DNA of 64,000 bases from Dokdonia sp. Dokd-P16 (GCF_003095655.1 NZ_CP029151.1:391501-455500); one strand, 5' to 3'. Shown: positions 35,159-44,154, counted from the first letter of the stretch. Made by a program: numbers and translations. The notes: generated from the sequence alone by a model not told the origin.

Positions 35159-35617
35159 TTAAACATTATTTAAAGTCCTTTTTTCTGCAGTAGCAGAAAG
35201 AAACTGCTCTTGAATATCCATTACGTCTTGCACACCATCTAGCTCGCATAAGTAATGTATAACGGCACGCATCCCATTAAACATCACGGCATCGCTTTGT
35301 GGGTTTGTTGGTTTCATACTGCCGCGGCTTATAGGTAACTCATAACCGCAAGCTCGTAAAAAAACAGCCTCAATCTGGAGTAATTCACTAGGCAAATACC
35401 CATAAAAACGCTTACCAAAAGCCTCATTTACCTTTCCTACATAATTGAGTATAAGTGAACCGTGAGCATCCGTCATGTGCTTCCACAAATCTTTATTGTC
35501 ACAAATAGTTCCTACCGCGCAAGCCGTGCAACAACCCGGATGCAAGCTACCATCAGAAAATGCTGCATATAGTTTTGATAAAGCTTGTTCTAGTCTCAAT
35601 GGAAATATAGTAGTCAT
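35159..35617 (-). CDS. Cys-rich hypothetical protein (flavobacterial conserved)
   Basis: A 152-residue soluble protein with the cysteine cluster HPGCCTACAVGTIC (Cys29, Cys30, Cys33, Cys39) and Cys at about 110 and 130. From memory, such proteins are often labelled NADH-quinone reductase subunit F in flavobacteria, but no NqrF ferredoxin or FAD domain is visible, so I do not use that name. The cysteines suggest metal or Fe-S binding. Confidence 0.6.
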   Translation of the reverse strand: MTTIFPLRLEQALSKLYAAFSDGSLHPGCCTACAVGTICDNKDLWKHMTDAHGSLILNYVGKVNEAFGKRFYGYLPSELLQIEAVFLRACGYELPISRGSMKPTNPQSDAVMFNGMRAVIHYLCELDGVQDVMDIQEQFLSATAEKRTLNNV

Positions 35618-35971
35618 CGCAAGTTTTTACTATAAAGTTAGCATTTGTCTTTGAGATAATATGTTAATAGTGTGTACAAAAATATGGTACTTATTCTTTT
35701 CACAATAGCATCACCCAGAACCCTTTCAACTGATTTTCAATACTTTTAGTTTTGCTTTCGCGAAAGCGTGCCTCTCATTTTCCTTTAAAAAATATAAGAT
35801 TTAATAATAACGGGTTTTAACTAAATGTAAAATCTCGTTTTATTAAACAGTTAAGACTTTACATAAAATAAACGCTTTTTTAATAGAAAGGCTACGATTA
35901 GATAACGTTTACTCTCTTACTCTGAGACTACTTTTAAACCATTCTAATAATCAACTAATTATTCAACAAAA
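35618..35971. other. Intergenic region before the PhoX-like gene
   Basis: 354 bp without a convincing ORF. It holds one iterated palindrome (core 35756-35765) and AT-rich sequence that probably contains the promoter. No exact TAnnTTTG box was found close to the start. Confidence 0.5.
35756..35765. repeat. Iterated palindrome, copy 11
   Basis: Intergenic; first full copy after the long gap that begins at 22995. Confidence 0.85.
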
Positions 35972-37543
35972 ATGAAACAAGTAAAGTCAATTTTTTTAAC
36001 AATGCTATTTATAGCAGGAACAAGTGTTCTTTTTACAAGCTGTGACGATGCCGAAGATGGAATAGACGGTATAAACGGTGTAGATGGACAAGATGGACAG
36101 GATGGCGCCGATGGACAGGATGGAGCAGACGGTGAAGATGGAGATGATTTTGAAATGGGAACAACACTATTTTCAGATAAATCTGCAACGCCACCACTAG
36201 TTGCAATGTCTCCACAGTTTAACTATGTAGAAGCATACTCACTAGTATCTACTCCTGATGTTATAGGAGGAGATTTTCAGCTTGCAGGATCTGCAGATGG
36301 TTCTGGTTTTTTAGTAGACGGTGAAGATTACATTTATGTAACTAACTGTGAAGATAGTTATGCAGTAGCTCGTATCCGTTTTGATCAAAATCTAGTTCCT
36401 ATATCTGGAGATTACTTACTAGATTCTGGAGTGTCTGACTTTGCAAGACAATGTAGTGCTACTATGTGGGAGGCAGACGTACACGGAGGAGATGAGGACA
36501 TATTCTTATCTGCTTCAGAAAGTATTAACTATGATGTAAAAGCTATCGATCCAAGAGTAACAACTCCAACACCACAAGCAGATTTCGGACTAGACGCACT
36601 AGGAGAATTTTCTTGGGAAAACGCAACTCCGCTACCTAAAGATGCATATTCTGGCGCTACTGTAATTGTAGGTGGTGATGACGACTCAAGTAACTCTGAG
36701 GGACAAGTTGCTATGTACTACTCTACTGCTGGTGATGCAGATTTTACTGGAGGTTCTATCTACGTACTACGTTTTAAGCAAGTATCTGATGGAATGGGAG
36801 GTGTGCAAGATGTTATACCTAACACTTCTTACAATGAGTCTTCTCTAGATTTTCAAGAAGAATACGATGTAGAATTTGTAGAAATACCTAATGGAGCCGC
36901 ACTTACTAAAAACGAAATGGAAACTGCGTGTAATGACGTATTTGCTGCACAGTTTATGCGTGTAGAAGATGTAGATTATCAAAAAGGATCTGACGCAAAT
37001 GGTAGAAATGTATTCTTTGCAGTTACTGGACGCGGACCAGGACAGGGAACTTACAACGACTGGGGAACTGTATATAAACTCGCTCTTGATGACAACAATC
37101 CACTAGAAGGAAAGCTTACTCAAATCATAAGTGGAAACACAGATACTAATAATCAAGACGGTAACCTTGCTGCATTACAAAGCCCAGATAACATCTGTGT
37201 AACAGAGAACTTTGTGTACGTACAGGAAGACCCTAACTCTTTCTCAAGAGGTCATGCTGCATATATTTATCAGTCAGACTTAAGCGGTACAAACGTACAG
37301 CAGGTACTTGAACTTGTAGTACGCCAGGATCTAGCAGATGATAACAGTACTGGTTTAAGTGGAGAATTTGGTGCACTTATAGACATCTCTGATAAAATAG
37401 GAGAGCCTAACACATTCCTATTAAACTTACAACCACACTACTGGAGAAGTGAAGATTTTAAAGCACTTGATGGTCACACTAACAGTGCTTATGAGGATAA
37501 TCAAGCATCACAAGTTGTGTTGCTACGCGGTTTACCTAGGTAG
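35972..37543 (+). CDS. PhoX/DUF839-like lipoprotein with DG-rich linker
   Basis: A 523-residue lipoprotein. The signal peptide ends LFTSC (lipid Cys about 24). A collagen-like Gly-Asp repeat follows (GQDGQDGADGQDG region, about 30-57), likely a Ca2+-binding or flexible stalk. The rest looks like a PhoX-type beta-propeller with RVEDVDYQKG, VTGRGPGQGTYNDWGTVYKL and LQSPDNICV. PhoX enzymes are Ca/Fe phosphatases, but activity is not proven here. The downstream peroxidase gene is on the same strand, with a terminator-like hairpin between them. Confidence 0.75.
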   Translation: MKQVKSIFLTMLFIAGTSVLFTSCDDAEDGIDGINGVDGQDGQDGADGQDGADGEDGDDFEMGTTLFSDKSATPPLVAMSPQFNYVEAYSLVSTPDVIGGDFQLAGSADGSGFLVDGEDYIYVTNCEDSYAVARIRFDQNLVPISGDYLLDSGVSDFARQCSATMWEADVHGGDEDIFLSASESINYDVKAIDPRVTTPTPQADFGLDALGEFSWENATPLPKDAYSGATVIVGGDDDSSNSEGQVAMYYSTAGDADFTGGSIYVLRFKQVSDGMGGVQDVIPNTSYNESSLDFQEEYDVEFVEIPNGAALTKNEMETACNDVFAAQFMRVEDVDYQKGSDANGRNVFFAVTGRGPGQGTYNDWGTVYKLALDDNNPLEGKLTQIISGNTDTNNQDGNLAALQSPDNICVTENFVYVQEDPNSFSRGHAAYIYQSDLSGTNVQQVLELVVRQDLADDNSTGLSGEFGALIDISDKIGEPNTFLLNLQPHYWRSEDFKALDGHTNSAYEDNQASQVVLLRGLPR

Positions 37544-37566
37544 ATATAAGCCAATATTATTTTAAT

Positions 37567-37599
37567 AAAGCGCAGTCTCATTTTTGGGATTGCGCTTTT
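37567..37599 (+). terminator. Terminator after the PhoX-like gene
   Basis: GCGCAGTCTC/GGGATTGCGC stem flanked by AAA and TTTT, 24 bp after the stop codon. Confidence 0.75.
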
Positions 37600-37616
37600 A
37601 CAATGAACATACTCGC

Positions 37617-39446
37617 ATGAAAATCACTACAAATCAACCTTTTTACATACTGCTCTTAGTTATCTTCTCCCTATCACAAAGCTGTAAGAATGAAGTACCG
37701 GAATACGCTACACAAACTGTGGCAAATTGGGAAGCCTCAAGAACCATTTATCTACAAGAGATTACTAATGCTATTGCTGGAATAGATACACTAAAACAAC
37801 TTCCTGTAACAGATCCAAAAGCTAAAGAAGTTTTCAAAACATTGCGCATAGCTTTCAAAAAAGCAGAACCTTATGCGTCGTACCTCAACCCTCCAGTAGG
37901 ACACCGAGTAAATGGACCAGCATTACCTATTTATAAAGAGGATAATGAGAAAACTATGAATCCTGTAGGCTTACAAAAAATAGAAGAAAGCATTTATGAG
38001 GGAGAAACCTCTCAAGGCCAATATGACAAAGAGCTTACGGTCACTTACGGACTTTTACAAAATCTCAAAAAAAACATTGAGAAAAGAGAACTCAATGCTC
38101 CTAGGTATTTTACCGCAACTCACCAGCAATTACTGAGAGTACTGAGCTTTTCAATTGCAGGTTTTGATACACCTGTAAGTCAGCTAGGCATAAATGAAGG
38201 TGCTGTGTCCCTTCAAAATCTTCATGACACGTATCAAGCAAGTATTCAATCTATTATTCAAGCTAAGAACGAAGCACTAGACAAGCAATTCACTTTGCAA
38301 ATTAATGAAGCCGTTACCTTTATTAATGAAAATAGTGACTACAATACCTTTGATCGTTATTCCTTTACACGCACCCACCTTACTCCTATCACACGTAGCT
38401 GGGTAGCTATCAGGAAAACTAGCGAACTTTGGGAAGGAAACCAGAGTACTCCATTTAACTTTGACGCTCCTACTTTTTTTGAAGACGATAGCTTTAATGT
38501 GAGCTTCTTCACCCCTAGTATCAACAAGAATCCTACAGATGAGCAAATCACTTTAGGAAAGAAACTATTTTTTGACGAAAAGCTATCCACTAGCGGTACG
38601 ATGGCATGTGCAACTTGCCATGATCCAAAAAAGGCATATGCAGATGGTCTTGTTGTAAATAAAAGCAATACTGGTGAAGCACTGCAGAGAAACACGCCTA
38701 CGCTGCTTAATACTGTGTTCCAACAAAACTTCTTTGCAGATGGCCGCTCTAATTCGATTATTGATCAAGTATCTGCGGTATTTACAAATGAGAAGGAGTT
38801 TAATACTAATGTGCATGAATTTTCTACAAGTATTCTAGAAGATCCTAGCTACTTAGAAATGTTTGAAAAAGCTTACGGCGGAGTATCTACGCGCAATACA
38901 GATGTAGTAAAGGCAATCTCTTCATATGTAAGCACGCTCAATAGTTTTGATTCAAAATTTGACCGTAATATGCGAGGAGATGAAGATACCTTTACAAAAG
39001 AAGAACAACTAGGTATGAACCTCTTCATGGGGAAAGCATTATGTGCCACGTGTCACTTTATGCCACTCACAAATGGCACTGTACCTCCATTTTTTGCAGA
39101 GACTGAACGCGAAGTTATTGGTGTTCCCGAAACAGCAGAAAACAAAGAACTCGATGATGATACTGGCTACTATTGGCGTTTTGAAGCAGAGCAACACAAA
39201 GGCATGTTTAAAACTCCCACAGTGCGCAACGCCGCGCTTACAGCTCCATATATGCATAATGGTGTATACACCACACTGGAGCAAGTAATGGACTTTTACA
39301 ATCAAGGCGGTGGCGGCGGTCTAGGGTTTGACCTTCCGCATCAAACTTTGCCATTTGACAATCTTACACTCACTGATGAGGAACTTTCCGCATTAACTGC
39401 ATTTGTAAAAACACTTACAGATGATAAGATAGAAGATAATTACTAG
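37617..39446 (+). CDS. Di-haem cytochrome c peroxidase with imelysin-like N-terminus
   Basis: A 609-residue lipoprotein. I choose the ATG at 37617 because it starts a lipoprotein signal (LLLVIFSLSQSC) and lies after the terminator of the preceding gene, rather than the in-frame ATG at 37584. The N-terminal 270 residues form a helical domain resembling imelysin-like iron-uptake domains. The C-terminal part is a MauG/CcpA-type peroxidase with haem sites CATCH at 331-335 and 476-480 and the segment FKTPTVRNAALTAPYMHNG. It probably works in the periplasm. Confidence 0.85.
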   Translation: MKITTNQPFYILLLVIFSLSQSCKNEVPEYATQTVANWEASRTIYLQEITNAIAGIDTLKQLPVTDPKAKEVFKTLRIAFKKAEPYASYLNPPVGHRVNGPALPIYKEDNEKTMNPVGLQKIEESIYEGETSQGQYDKELTVTYGLLQNLKKNIEKRELNAPRYFTATHQQLLRVLSFSIAGFDTPVSQLGINEGAVSLQNLHDTYQASIQSIIQAKNEALDKQFTLQINEAVTFINENSDYNTFDRYSFTRTHLTPITRSWVAIRKTSELWEGNQSTPFNFDAPTFFEDDSFNVSFFTPSINKNPTDEQITLGKKLFFDEKLSTSGTMACATCHDPKKAYADGLVVNKSNTGEALQRNTPTLLNTVFQQNFFADGRSNSIIDQVSAVFTNEKEFNTNVHEFSTSILEDPSYLEMFEKAYGGVSTRNTDVVKAISSYVSTLNSFDSKFDRNMRGDEDTFTKEEQLGMNLFMGKALCATCHFMPLTNGTVPPFFAETEREVIGVPETAENKELDDDTGYYWRFEAEQHKGMFKTPTVRNAALTAPYMHNGVYTTLEQVMDFYNQGGGGGLGFDLPHQTLPFDNLTLTDEELSALTAFVKTLTDDKIEDNY

Positions 39447-39475
39447 CAATTGCAAAAAGAAAATATCAACCAAAA

Positions 39476-39507
39476 AAAAGCCCATCGTAATCGGTGGGCT
39501 TTTTTTT
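39476..39507. terminator. Bidirectional terminator
   Basis: GCCCATCG/CGGTGGGC stem (39480-39487 with 39492-39499) flanked by A and T tracts. It lies between the convergent peroxidase and rhodanese genes. Confidence 0.85.
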
Positions 39508-39527
39508 ATATAATGCAAAACGAGTAA

Positions 39528-39968
39528 CTACTCTAATGGTTTTCCTGCAGAATTCCAATTATTAATTCCGCCTTCAAGATCATAAATCGTTGTAAATCCT
39601 GCTTCTTTTAGCTGTTGTGCACACTTGGCGCTTCTACCGCCTTTAGCACAATACACATAAACAGGCTTACTCTTATCTAGCGTTTCTATTTGAGATTGCC
39701 AGTTAGGGTTATTCATCTCAAAGTGCTTAGCATTTTCAAGGTGACCACGCTCCCACTCATTATCTCTACGTACGTCTACAAGTTGCGCTCCTGCAACTAA
39801 TGCTTCCTTCTCAAAGGTGTCAACGTCAATCACAGTGATTACTTCTTGAGTAGCTAGACCGCTTACTTCTTTTTGAGAAGTAGCTTCATTACAACTCCAC
39901 AGAGAAAAACAAAGCGTCATCGCAATGAGAGCGTATTTCAAACGCTGGCTATTCTCAATGCGCTGCAT
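39528..39968 (-). CDS. Rhodanese-like lipoprotein
   Basis: A single-domain rhodanese of about 146 residues with an N-terminal signal ending LWSC, so it is probably envelope-anchored. The active-site loop is YCAKGGRS with the catalytic Cys. It likely transfers sulfane sulfur to an acceptor. An in-frame ATG 18 bp further upstream (39986) is possible. The chosen start overlaps the upstream rhodanese gene by 14 bp. The gene is last in a three-gene sulfur cluster. Confidence 0.82.
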   Translation of the reverse strand: MQRIENSQRLKYALIAMTLCFSLWSCNEATSQKEVSGLATQEVITVIDVDTFEKEALVAGAQLVDVRRDNEWERGHLENAKHFEMNNPNWQSQIETLDKSKPVYVYCAKGGRSAKCAQQLKEAGFTTIYDLEGGINNWNSAGKPLE

Positions 39969-40260
39969 CCCAAGCATTATAACCACCTAGCAAGTTGTAA
40001 GTGTTGTTTAACCCTTTTTGTCCCATAAGAGCACATGCTTGTACACTGCGCACTCCTGAACGACAATACACATAATAGTTTTTACTCTTATCCAGTTTCT
40101 CTACCTCATCAAGGAATCCTTGACCTAGGTAAATATCAATATGTTTTGCTCCTTCTATCATTCCGTTTTCTACTTCTTCTTCTGTACGTACGTCTAGAAT
40201 TACCGCATCTTTATCTTGAGCAATTTTCTCTTCCCATTGTGGGATTGTTAAATCTGTCAT
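39955..40260 (-). CDS. Rhodanese-like sulfurtransferase
   Basis: A 101-residue cytoplasmic single-domain rhodanese (GlpE/PspE size). The catalytic loop is YCRSGVRS with Cys66, and the CDC25-like loop VRTEEEVENGMIEGAKHI is typical. It overlaps the downstream lipoprotein rhodanese and follows the MBL-fold persulfide enzyme gene, so it probably passes persulfide sulfur on. Confidence 0.9.
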   Translation of the reverse strand: MTDLTIPQWEEKIAQDKDAVILDVRTEEEVENGMIEGAKHIDIYLGQGFLDEVEKLDKSKNYYVYCRSGVRSVQACALMGQKGLNNTYNLLGGYNAWDAAH

Positions 40261-40332
40261 TGTTTAATATTTGTGCAATAGTACATATCTCTATGAGCCA
40301 TCGCAATTAGTATTTGTTTAAAATTAGCTGAA

Positions 40333-41721
40333 TTATGTCAATTTAATGCTAGAAGTATCTGCCTTTTTTATGGCACCATATCCACCTAGCACATTCACTA
40401 CATTATTTATGCCATATGATCTTGCTATAGATGCATAAATAAGAGACCTATAACCACCTGCGCAATGTATGTGATAAGTATTACCTGCTTCAAGCGTGTG
40501 TGCATTAACGTGCACTTCATCTAGTCCCATATGTGGCAGTCCCTCTATATGACTTGTTGCATATTCTCCAGCTTTACGTACATCTAGCGGATTCTTGATA
40601 TCGCCAGCAGCAATGCCATCTACAAATTCTTGAGCAGTTACTTCTGCTGTAGCAACTACCGTCCTGCCAGATTGCTCCCAAGCCTCTACTCCTCCTTCTA
40701 AGAATCCTAAACTATTATCATAACCTACTCTCGCAAGTCTCGTTACTACTTCCTCTTCAGTACCTTCTTCGGCGATAAAGATTATTTTTTGGTGAATATC
40801 TGCGATGAGTGCTCCTATCCACGGTGCAAACTGTCCTTGTAATCCTACAAACCAAGCTTGAGGTAATGACGCTTTCGCGAAAGCGGAAACACTTCTTGTA
40901 TCCAGCACGAGTACCTCCATTTCATTTGCCAGTTTTTCAAACTGATCAGGAGTCAAAGCCGTTGTTCCTCTATTGATAATGGTATCAAAATCTGTATTTG
41001 CCTTCTTATTCATTGCCACATTATGTGGAAAATAAGCCGGCGGAAGCGTCAAGCCATCTGTGAGCTCTTTAATAAAGTCCTCTTTATTGAGCTTAAATGC
41101 GTAATTATTTTGCTTTTGATTACCTAGCGTATCACTGGTCTCACTACTCATGTTTTTACCGCAAGCAGAACCTGCTCCATGGGCAGGATAAATGATAATG
41201 TCGTCAGATAATGGTGCAATCTTATGGTGTAATGAGTCATATAAATGACCTGCAAGATCTTGAGTTGTAAGATCTGTTTTGGCAGCAAGATCTGGTCTTC
41301 CTACATCACCTATAAAAAGCGTATCCCCGGTAAAAAGAGCTTCTTCTTTTCCTTGTTTATCTTTAAGAAGGTAACACGTAGACTCCATGGTATGACCTGG
41401 CGTATGGATGGTGGTAATAGATAAATCTCCCAAGATAAATAGCTCTCCATCACTCGCGCTGTGATAGTCATATCCTGCTTTTGCATTAGGACCTAAAATC
41501 ACGGTAGCACCAGTAGCTTTTGCAAGATCTACCTGGCCACTCACAAAATCTGCATGAAAATGAGTAAGAAAAATATACTTAATGGTCGTCTTATTTTCGG
41601 CTGCAAGATCAAGATACGGTTGTACCTCGCGCAGAGGATCTATAATAGCTCCTTCTCCATTTGAACTTATAAAATAAGCTCCTTGAGCTAGACATTTAGT
41701 ATATAATTGCTGTAATATCAT
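40333..41721 (-). CDS. MBL-fold persulfide dioxygenase-like protein with two rhodanese domains
   Basis: A 462-residue fusion. The N-terminal metallo-beta-lactamase domain (1-240) has THFHADF with His54, His56 and Asp58, GHTMEST and GDTLFIGDVGRPDL, as in ETHE1/PDO-type enzymes that oxidise glutathione persulfide. The first rhodanese domain (about 255-350) lacks the catalytic Cys (IAEEGTEEE in the loop). The second (about 365-455) keeps it (HCAGGYRS). An in-frame iterated palindrome encodes AFAKA near residue 282. It is the upstream member of the rhodanese cluster. Confidence 0.88.
   Translation of the reverse strand: MILQQLYTKCLAQGAYFISSNGEGAIIDPLREVQPYLDLAAENKTTIKYIFLTHFHADFVSGQVDLAKATGATVILGPNAKAGYDYHSASDGELFILGDLSITTIHTPGHTMESTCYLLKDKQGKEEALFTGDTLFIGDVGRPDLAAKTDLTTQDLAGHLYDSLHHKIAPLSDDIIIYPAHGAGSACGKNMSSETSDTLGNQKQNNYAFKLNKEDFIKELTDGLTLPPAYFPHNVAMNKKANTDFDTIINRGTTALTPDQFEKLANEMEVLVLDTRSVSAFAKASLPQAWFVGLQGQFAPWIGALIADIHQKIIFIAEEGTEEEVVTRLARVGYDNSLGFLEGGVEAWEQSGRTVVATAEVTAQEFVDGIAAGDIKNPLDVRKAGEYATSHIEGLPHMGLDEVHVNAHTLEAGNTYHIHCAGGYRSLIYASIARSYGINNVVNVLGGYGAIKKADTSSIKLT
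40873..40882. repeat. Iterated palindrome, copy 12
   Basis: In frame in the MBL/rhodanese gene; encodes AFAKA. Confidence 0.9.
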
Positions 41722-41774
41722 TCTGGGATTTTGAGTGCAAATTTACGAAATACTCATGGATGATGTATCCAAAA

Positions 41775-41802
41775 AAAATGAGCCACATTTGTGACTCATT
41801 TT
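41775..41802 (-). terminator. Terminator after the thioredoxin-family gene
   Basis: AAAATGAG/CTCATTTT stem with inner CAC/GTG. On the minus strand it is followed by a T tract (A run at 41771-41778), 21 bp beyond the stop at 41823. Confidence 0.7.
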
Positions 41803-41822
41803 ACAATTCTATTTTTCTCAAA

Positions 41823-42446
41823 TTACGACTTAATCGCACAACCTATAGCTTTGGTTTCTTTAAGTGTAACCTCCTTACCTGACAAAATCTCATCAAGAGC
41901 ATTTTCTAAGTATTTTTCTGTAACAGCTTTTTCATCTCGACTACTATTATCTATAGCACCTATGTACTTAACTATATTCTTTTCTTGAACGCGTTGTAAC
42001 ACGTAAACATGTGGAGTTTTTGTTGCTCCATATTTAGGAAAAATTTCTTGACCATCATCTAGCAGATAAGGAAAAGTAAATCCCTTCTTCTTTGCACGTT
42101 GTTGCATCGCTTTAAAACTGTCTCCAGGCTTAATATGCGGATCATTTGGATTAATCGCGATTACTGGATAACCTAACTTTTTATATTTGGTATCAATAGC
42201 AATTAATCTATCTTCATTAGCTATTGAAAAAGGACAAGTGTTGCATGTAAACACAACTACAAAACCCTTTGCATCCTCAAAGTCTCTCAATGACATCATC
42301 GCATTGTCTACGTTACGTAGATAAAAATCTCCTGCTTCATCACCTATGTCGTATCCGCTTCTATCCTTTTTAATAACAGCATTTGCAGCAAATGCAGATA
42401 CTACTACCACTAAGGCTAGTAACGTTAAGATTTTAAATGTTTTCAT
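41823..42446 (-). CDS. Thioredoxin-family (AhpC/TSA-like) exported protein
   Basis: A 207-residue protein with a signal peptide (to about residue 22, ending AFAANA). It has a thioredoxin fold with a CNTC motif at 68-71 in VVFTCNTCPFS and a conserved cis-Pro segment ATKTPHVYVL. It belongs to the redoxin group with CxxCPF. It is coupled to the upstream TlpA-like gene (2-bp gap), and both act in the envelope in thiol redox. Confidence 0.85.
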   Translation of the reverse strand: MKTFKILTLLALVVVVSAFAANAVIKKDRSGYDIGDEAGDFYLRNVDNAMMSLRDFEDAKGFVVVFTCNTCPFSIANEDRLIAIDTKYKKLGYPVIAINPNDPHIKPGDSFKAMQQRAKKKGFTFPYLLDDGQEIFPKYGATKTPHVYVLQRVQEKNIVKYIGAIDNSSRDEKAVTEKYLENALDEILSGKEVTLKETKAIGCAIKS

Positions 42447-42448
42447 TA

Positions 42449-42952
42449 TTAATTAATTAAGGTATTCAATTCTTGCTCTATTTCTTCATATGTAAAAGAG
42501 CGCTCATAAAATTTCTTTCTTTTTGATCCAGTTATAAGTGTTGCTGGTATCGCACCACTCCACGAATCATTTACTTTTGGTATCCAAGCATTTGCATCTC
42601 CATCATCTAGATATAAAACTTCAGATTGTAAATCTTTCTTCTCAACAAAAGCTTTAAGAGCTTCTAATTGATCTGGAAAGTCAAGACTCACTAATAATAT
42701 AGTTACATCTTTGTTTTTGTATTCTTTTCCTAATTTCTCAAAAGCCGGCAACTCCCTGATACATGGAGCACACCATGTTGCCCAAAAGTTTATCACTAAA
42801 GTTTCAGAAGGATGATTTTGTATATAGTATTCTAGACCATCGTAGTTCAATGCTTTAATATTACTACCTTCTATAAATGCCTCTTTATAATCCTTTTGCC
42901 TTTCTTGGCAGGATGTTAAGATGATTAATAAGGCCACTAGCATTCGCTTCAT
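42449..42952 (-). CDS. TlpA-like thiol-disulfide lipoprotein
   Basis: A 167-residue lipoprotein with signal ending ILTSC (Cys15) and thioredoxin motif WATWCAPC (Cys61, Cys64). The family reduces or oxidises exported proteins or matures cytochromes c. It is first in a two-gene unit with the redoxin, and divergent to the MarR gene across a 164-bp region carrying the MarR-type palindrome. Confidence 0.9.
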   Translation of the reverse strand: MKRMLVALLIILTSCQERQKDYKEAFIEGSNIKALNYDGLEYYIQNHPSETLVINFWATWCAPCIRELPAFEKLGKEYKNKDVTILLVSLDFPDQLEALKAFVEKKDLQSEVLYLDDGDANAWIPKVNDSWSGAIPATLITGSKRKKFYERSFTYEEIEQELNTLIN

Positions 42953-43091
42953 TTGTCAAAATTATTATGATTATATCTTCTATGTATCTCAATTAACAGA
43001 CTTTATGAGAGCATTGTTAAGAATATTAGGACACCCCTCACTACATATGTTAAAATAAATATAAAGGCTTTTATGAACTCTCTTAAAGATA

Positions 43092-43110
43092 TACATTTGT
43101 ATATACAAAT
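43092..43110 (+). promoter_or_regulatory. marR promoter box with overlapping operator palindrome
   Basis: TACATTTG (43092-43099) fits TAnnTTTG. It overlaps the perfect 16-bp palindrome ATTTGTATATACAAAT (43095-43110), a typical MarR-family operator, which suggests autorepression. The ATG follows at 43117. Confidence 0.65.
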
Positions 43111-43116
43111 ATTGTA

Positions 43117-43578
43117 ATGACAATAGAAGAACATATTAAAACAAAGACGCTAGGTGTAGCTCAAAAACTCACCATAAATCTCTCATATACCGCACAATGG
43201 TCTAATGACATTATTGCTAGCGCTCTAAAATCTCATGACTTGTCATTACAGCAATTTAACGTGTTGCGCATATTAAGAGGACAAAAGGGAAAGCCGGCAA
43301 ATCTTTCTACACTTAACGAGCGTATGGTTACCAAGGCAAGTAACACTACTCGTCTAGTAGATAAGCTTATCAAAAAAGAATTAGTAGCACGAGCTACTTG
43401 TCCTTCTAATCGCCGCAAAGTTGAAATCACCATTACAAACGGTGGCCTTTCACTCCTAAAAATACTTGATGCGGCGGTTAGTAATGCCGAAGAAAAAATT
43501 ACGTCTCAGCTAGACAATAATGAGATAGAGCAGCTCAATAACTTGCTCAATAAATTAAGAACAGAAACAAAAAACTAA
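43117..43578 (+). CDS. MarR-family transcriptional regulator
   Basis: A 153-residue winged-helix regulator. The recognition region LNERMVTKASNTTRLVDKLIKK (about 70-91) and the wing RATCPSNRRKVEITIT (about 94-109) match MarR. Cys97 in the wing could be redox-sensitive. It is co-transcribed with the YceI gene 3 bp downstream and has a perfect palindrome over its own promoter. Confidence 0.93.
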   Translation: MTIEEHIKTKTLGVAQKLTINLSYTAQWSNDIIASALKSHDLSLQQFNVLRILRGQKGKPANLSTLNERMVTKASNTTRLVDKLIKKELVARATCPSNRRKVEITITNGGLSLLKILDAAVSNAEEKITSQLDNNEIEQLNNLLNKLRTETKN

Positions 43579-43581
43579 AAA

Positions 43582-44154
43582 ATGAAAAAGAAAATTACAA
43601 CAGCATTACTAGCACTTATCGTAACTACAGGTGCATTTGCTAACACAAACCCAATTCTTAAAAAGGTTATCGTAAAAGAAAGCAGTATCAACTGGACTGG
43701 AAAAAAAGTATTAGGCCAGCACAATGGAACTATTGATCTTGTTTCTGGTTCACTAGAAATGGAAGATGATAAACTAGTAGGTGGAAATTTTGTTGTAGAC
43801 ATGACTACTATCGCAGTTACAGATCTTAAAGCAGGAGAAGGAAAAGAAAAACTAGAGGGACACTTGAACTCTCCAGATTTCTTTGACACTGCAAATCATA
43901 ATGAAGCAACTTTTACTATTACAGAAGTTACAGAAAGTGCTACTGGATATAATGTTGTGGGAGACCTAACGATTAAAGGTCATACAGAATCTGTATCAGT
44001 AAATATGGTTGTAACTGAAAATACAGCGACCACTACTTTTGATGTAGACCGCACAAAATATGGAGTACGTTACGGATCGGCATCATTTTTTGACAACTTA
44101 AAAGACAACGCAATCTCAGATAATTTTGAACTTGCTGTAAACTTGACATTTTAA
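43582..44154 (+). CDS. YceI-family periplasmic lipocalin-like protein
   Basis: A 190-residue protein with a signal peptide (about 1-20, ending AFA) and a YceI domain: INWTGKKVLGQHNGTI, LEGHLNSPDFFDTANHNEATF, LTIKGHTESV. These beta-barrel proteins bind long isoprenoid lipids and are induced by stress or quinone demand. Co-regulation with MarR is inferred from the shared transcript. Confidence 0.93.
   Translation: MKKKITTALLALIVTTGAFANTNPILKKVIVKESSINWTGKKVLGQHNGTIDLVSGSLEMEDDKLVGGNFVVDMTTIAVTDLKAGEGKEKLEGHLNSPDFFDTANHNEATFTITEVTESATGYNVVGDLTIKGHTESVSVNMVVTENTATTTFDVDRTKYGVRYGSASFFDNLKDNAISDNFELAVNLTF

Noticed and set aside
36033-36215. His/Leu-rich 60-codon minus-strand ORF
   Set aside because: Antisense to the Gly-Asp repeat of the PhoX-like protein; the composition is a mirror of that repeat.
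37584-37616. Upstream start of the peroxidase at 37584
   Set aside because: This stretch is part of the terminator of the preceding gene; the ATG at 37617 starts a clean lipoprotein signal.
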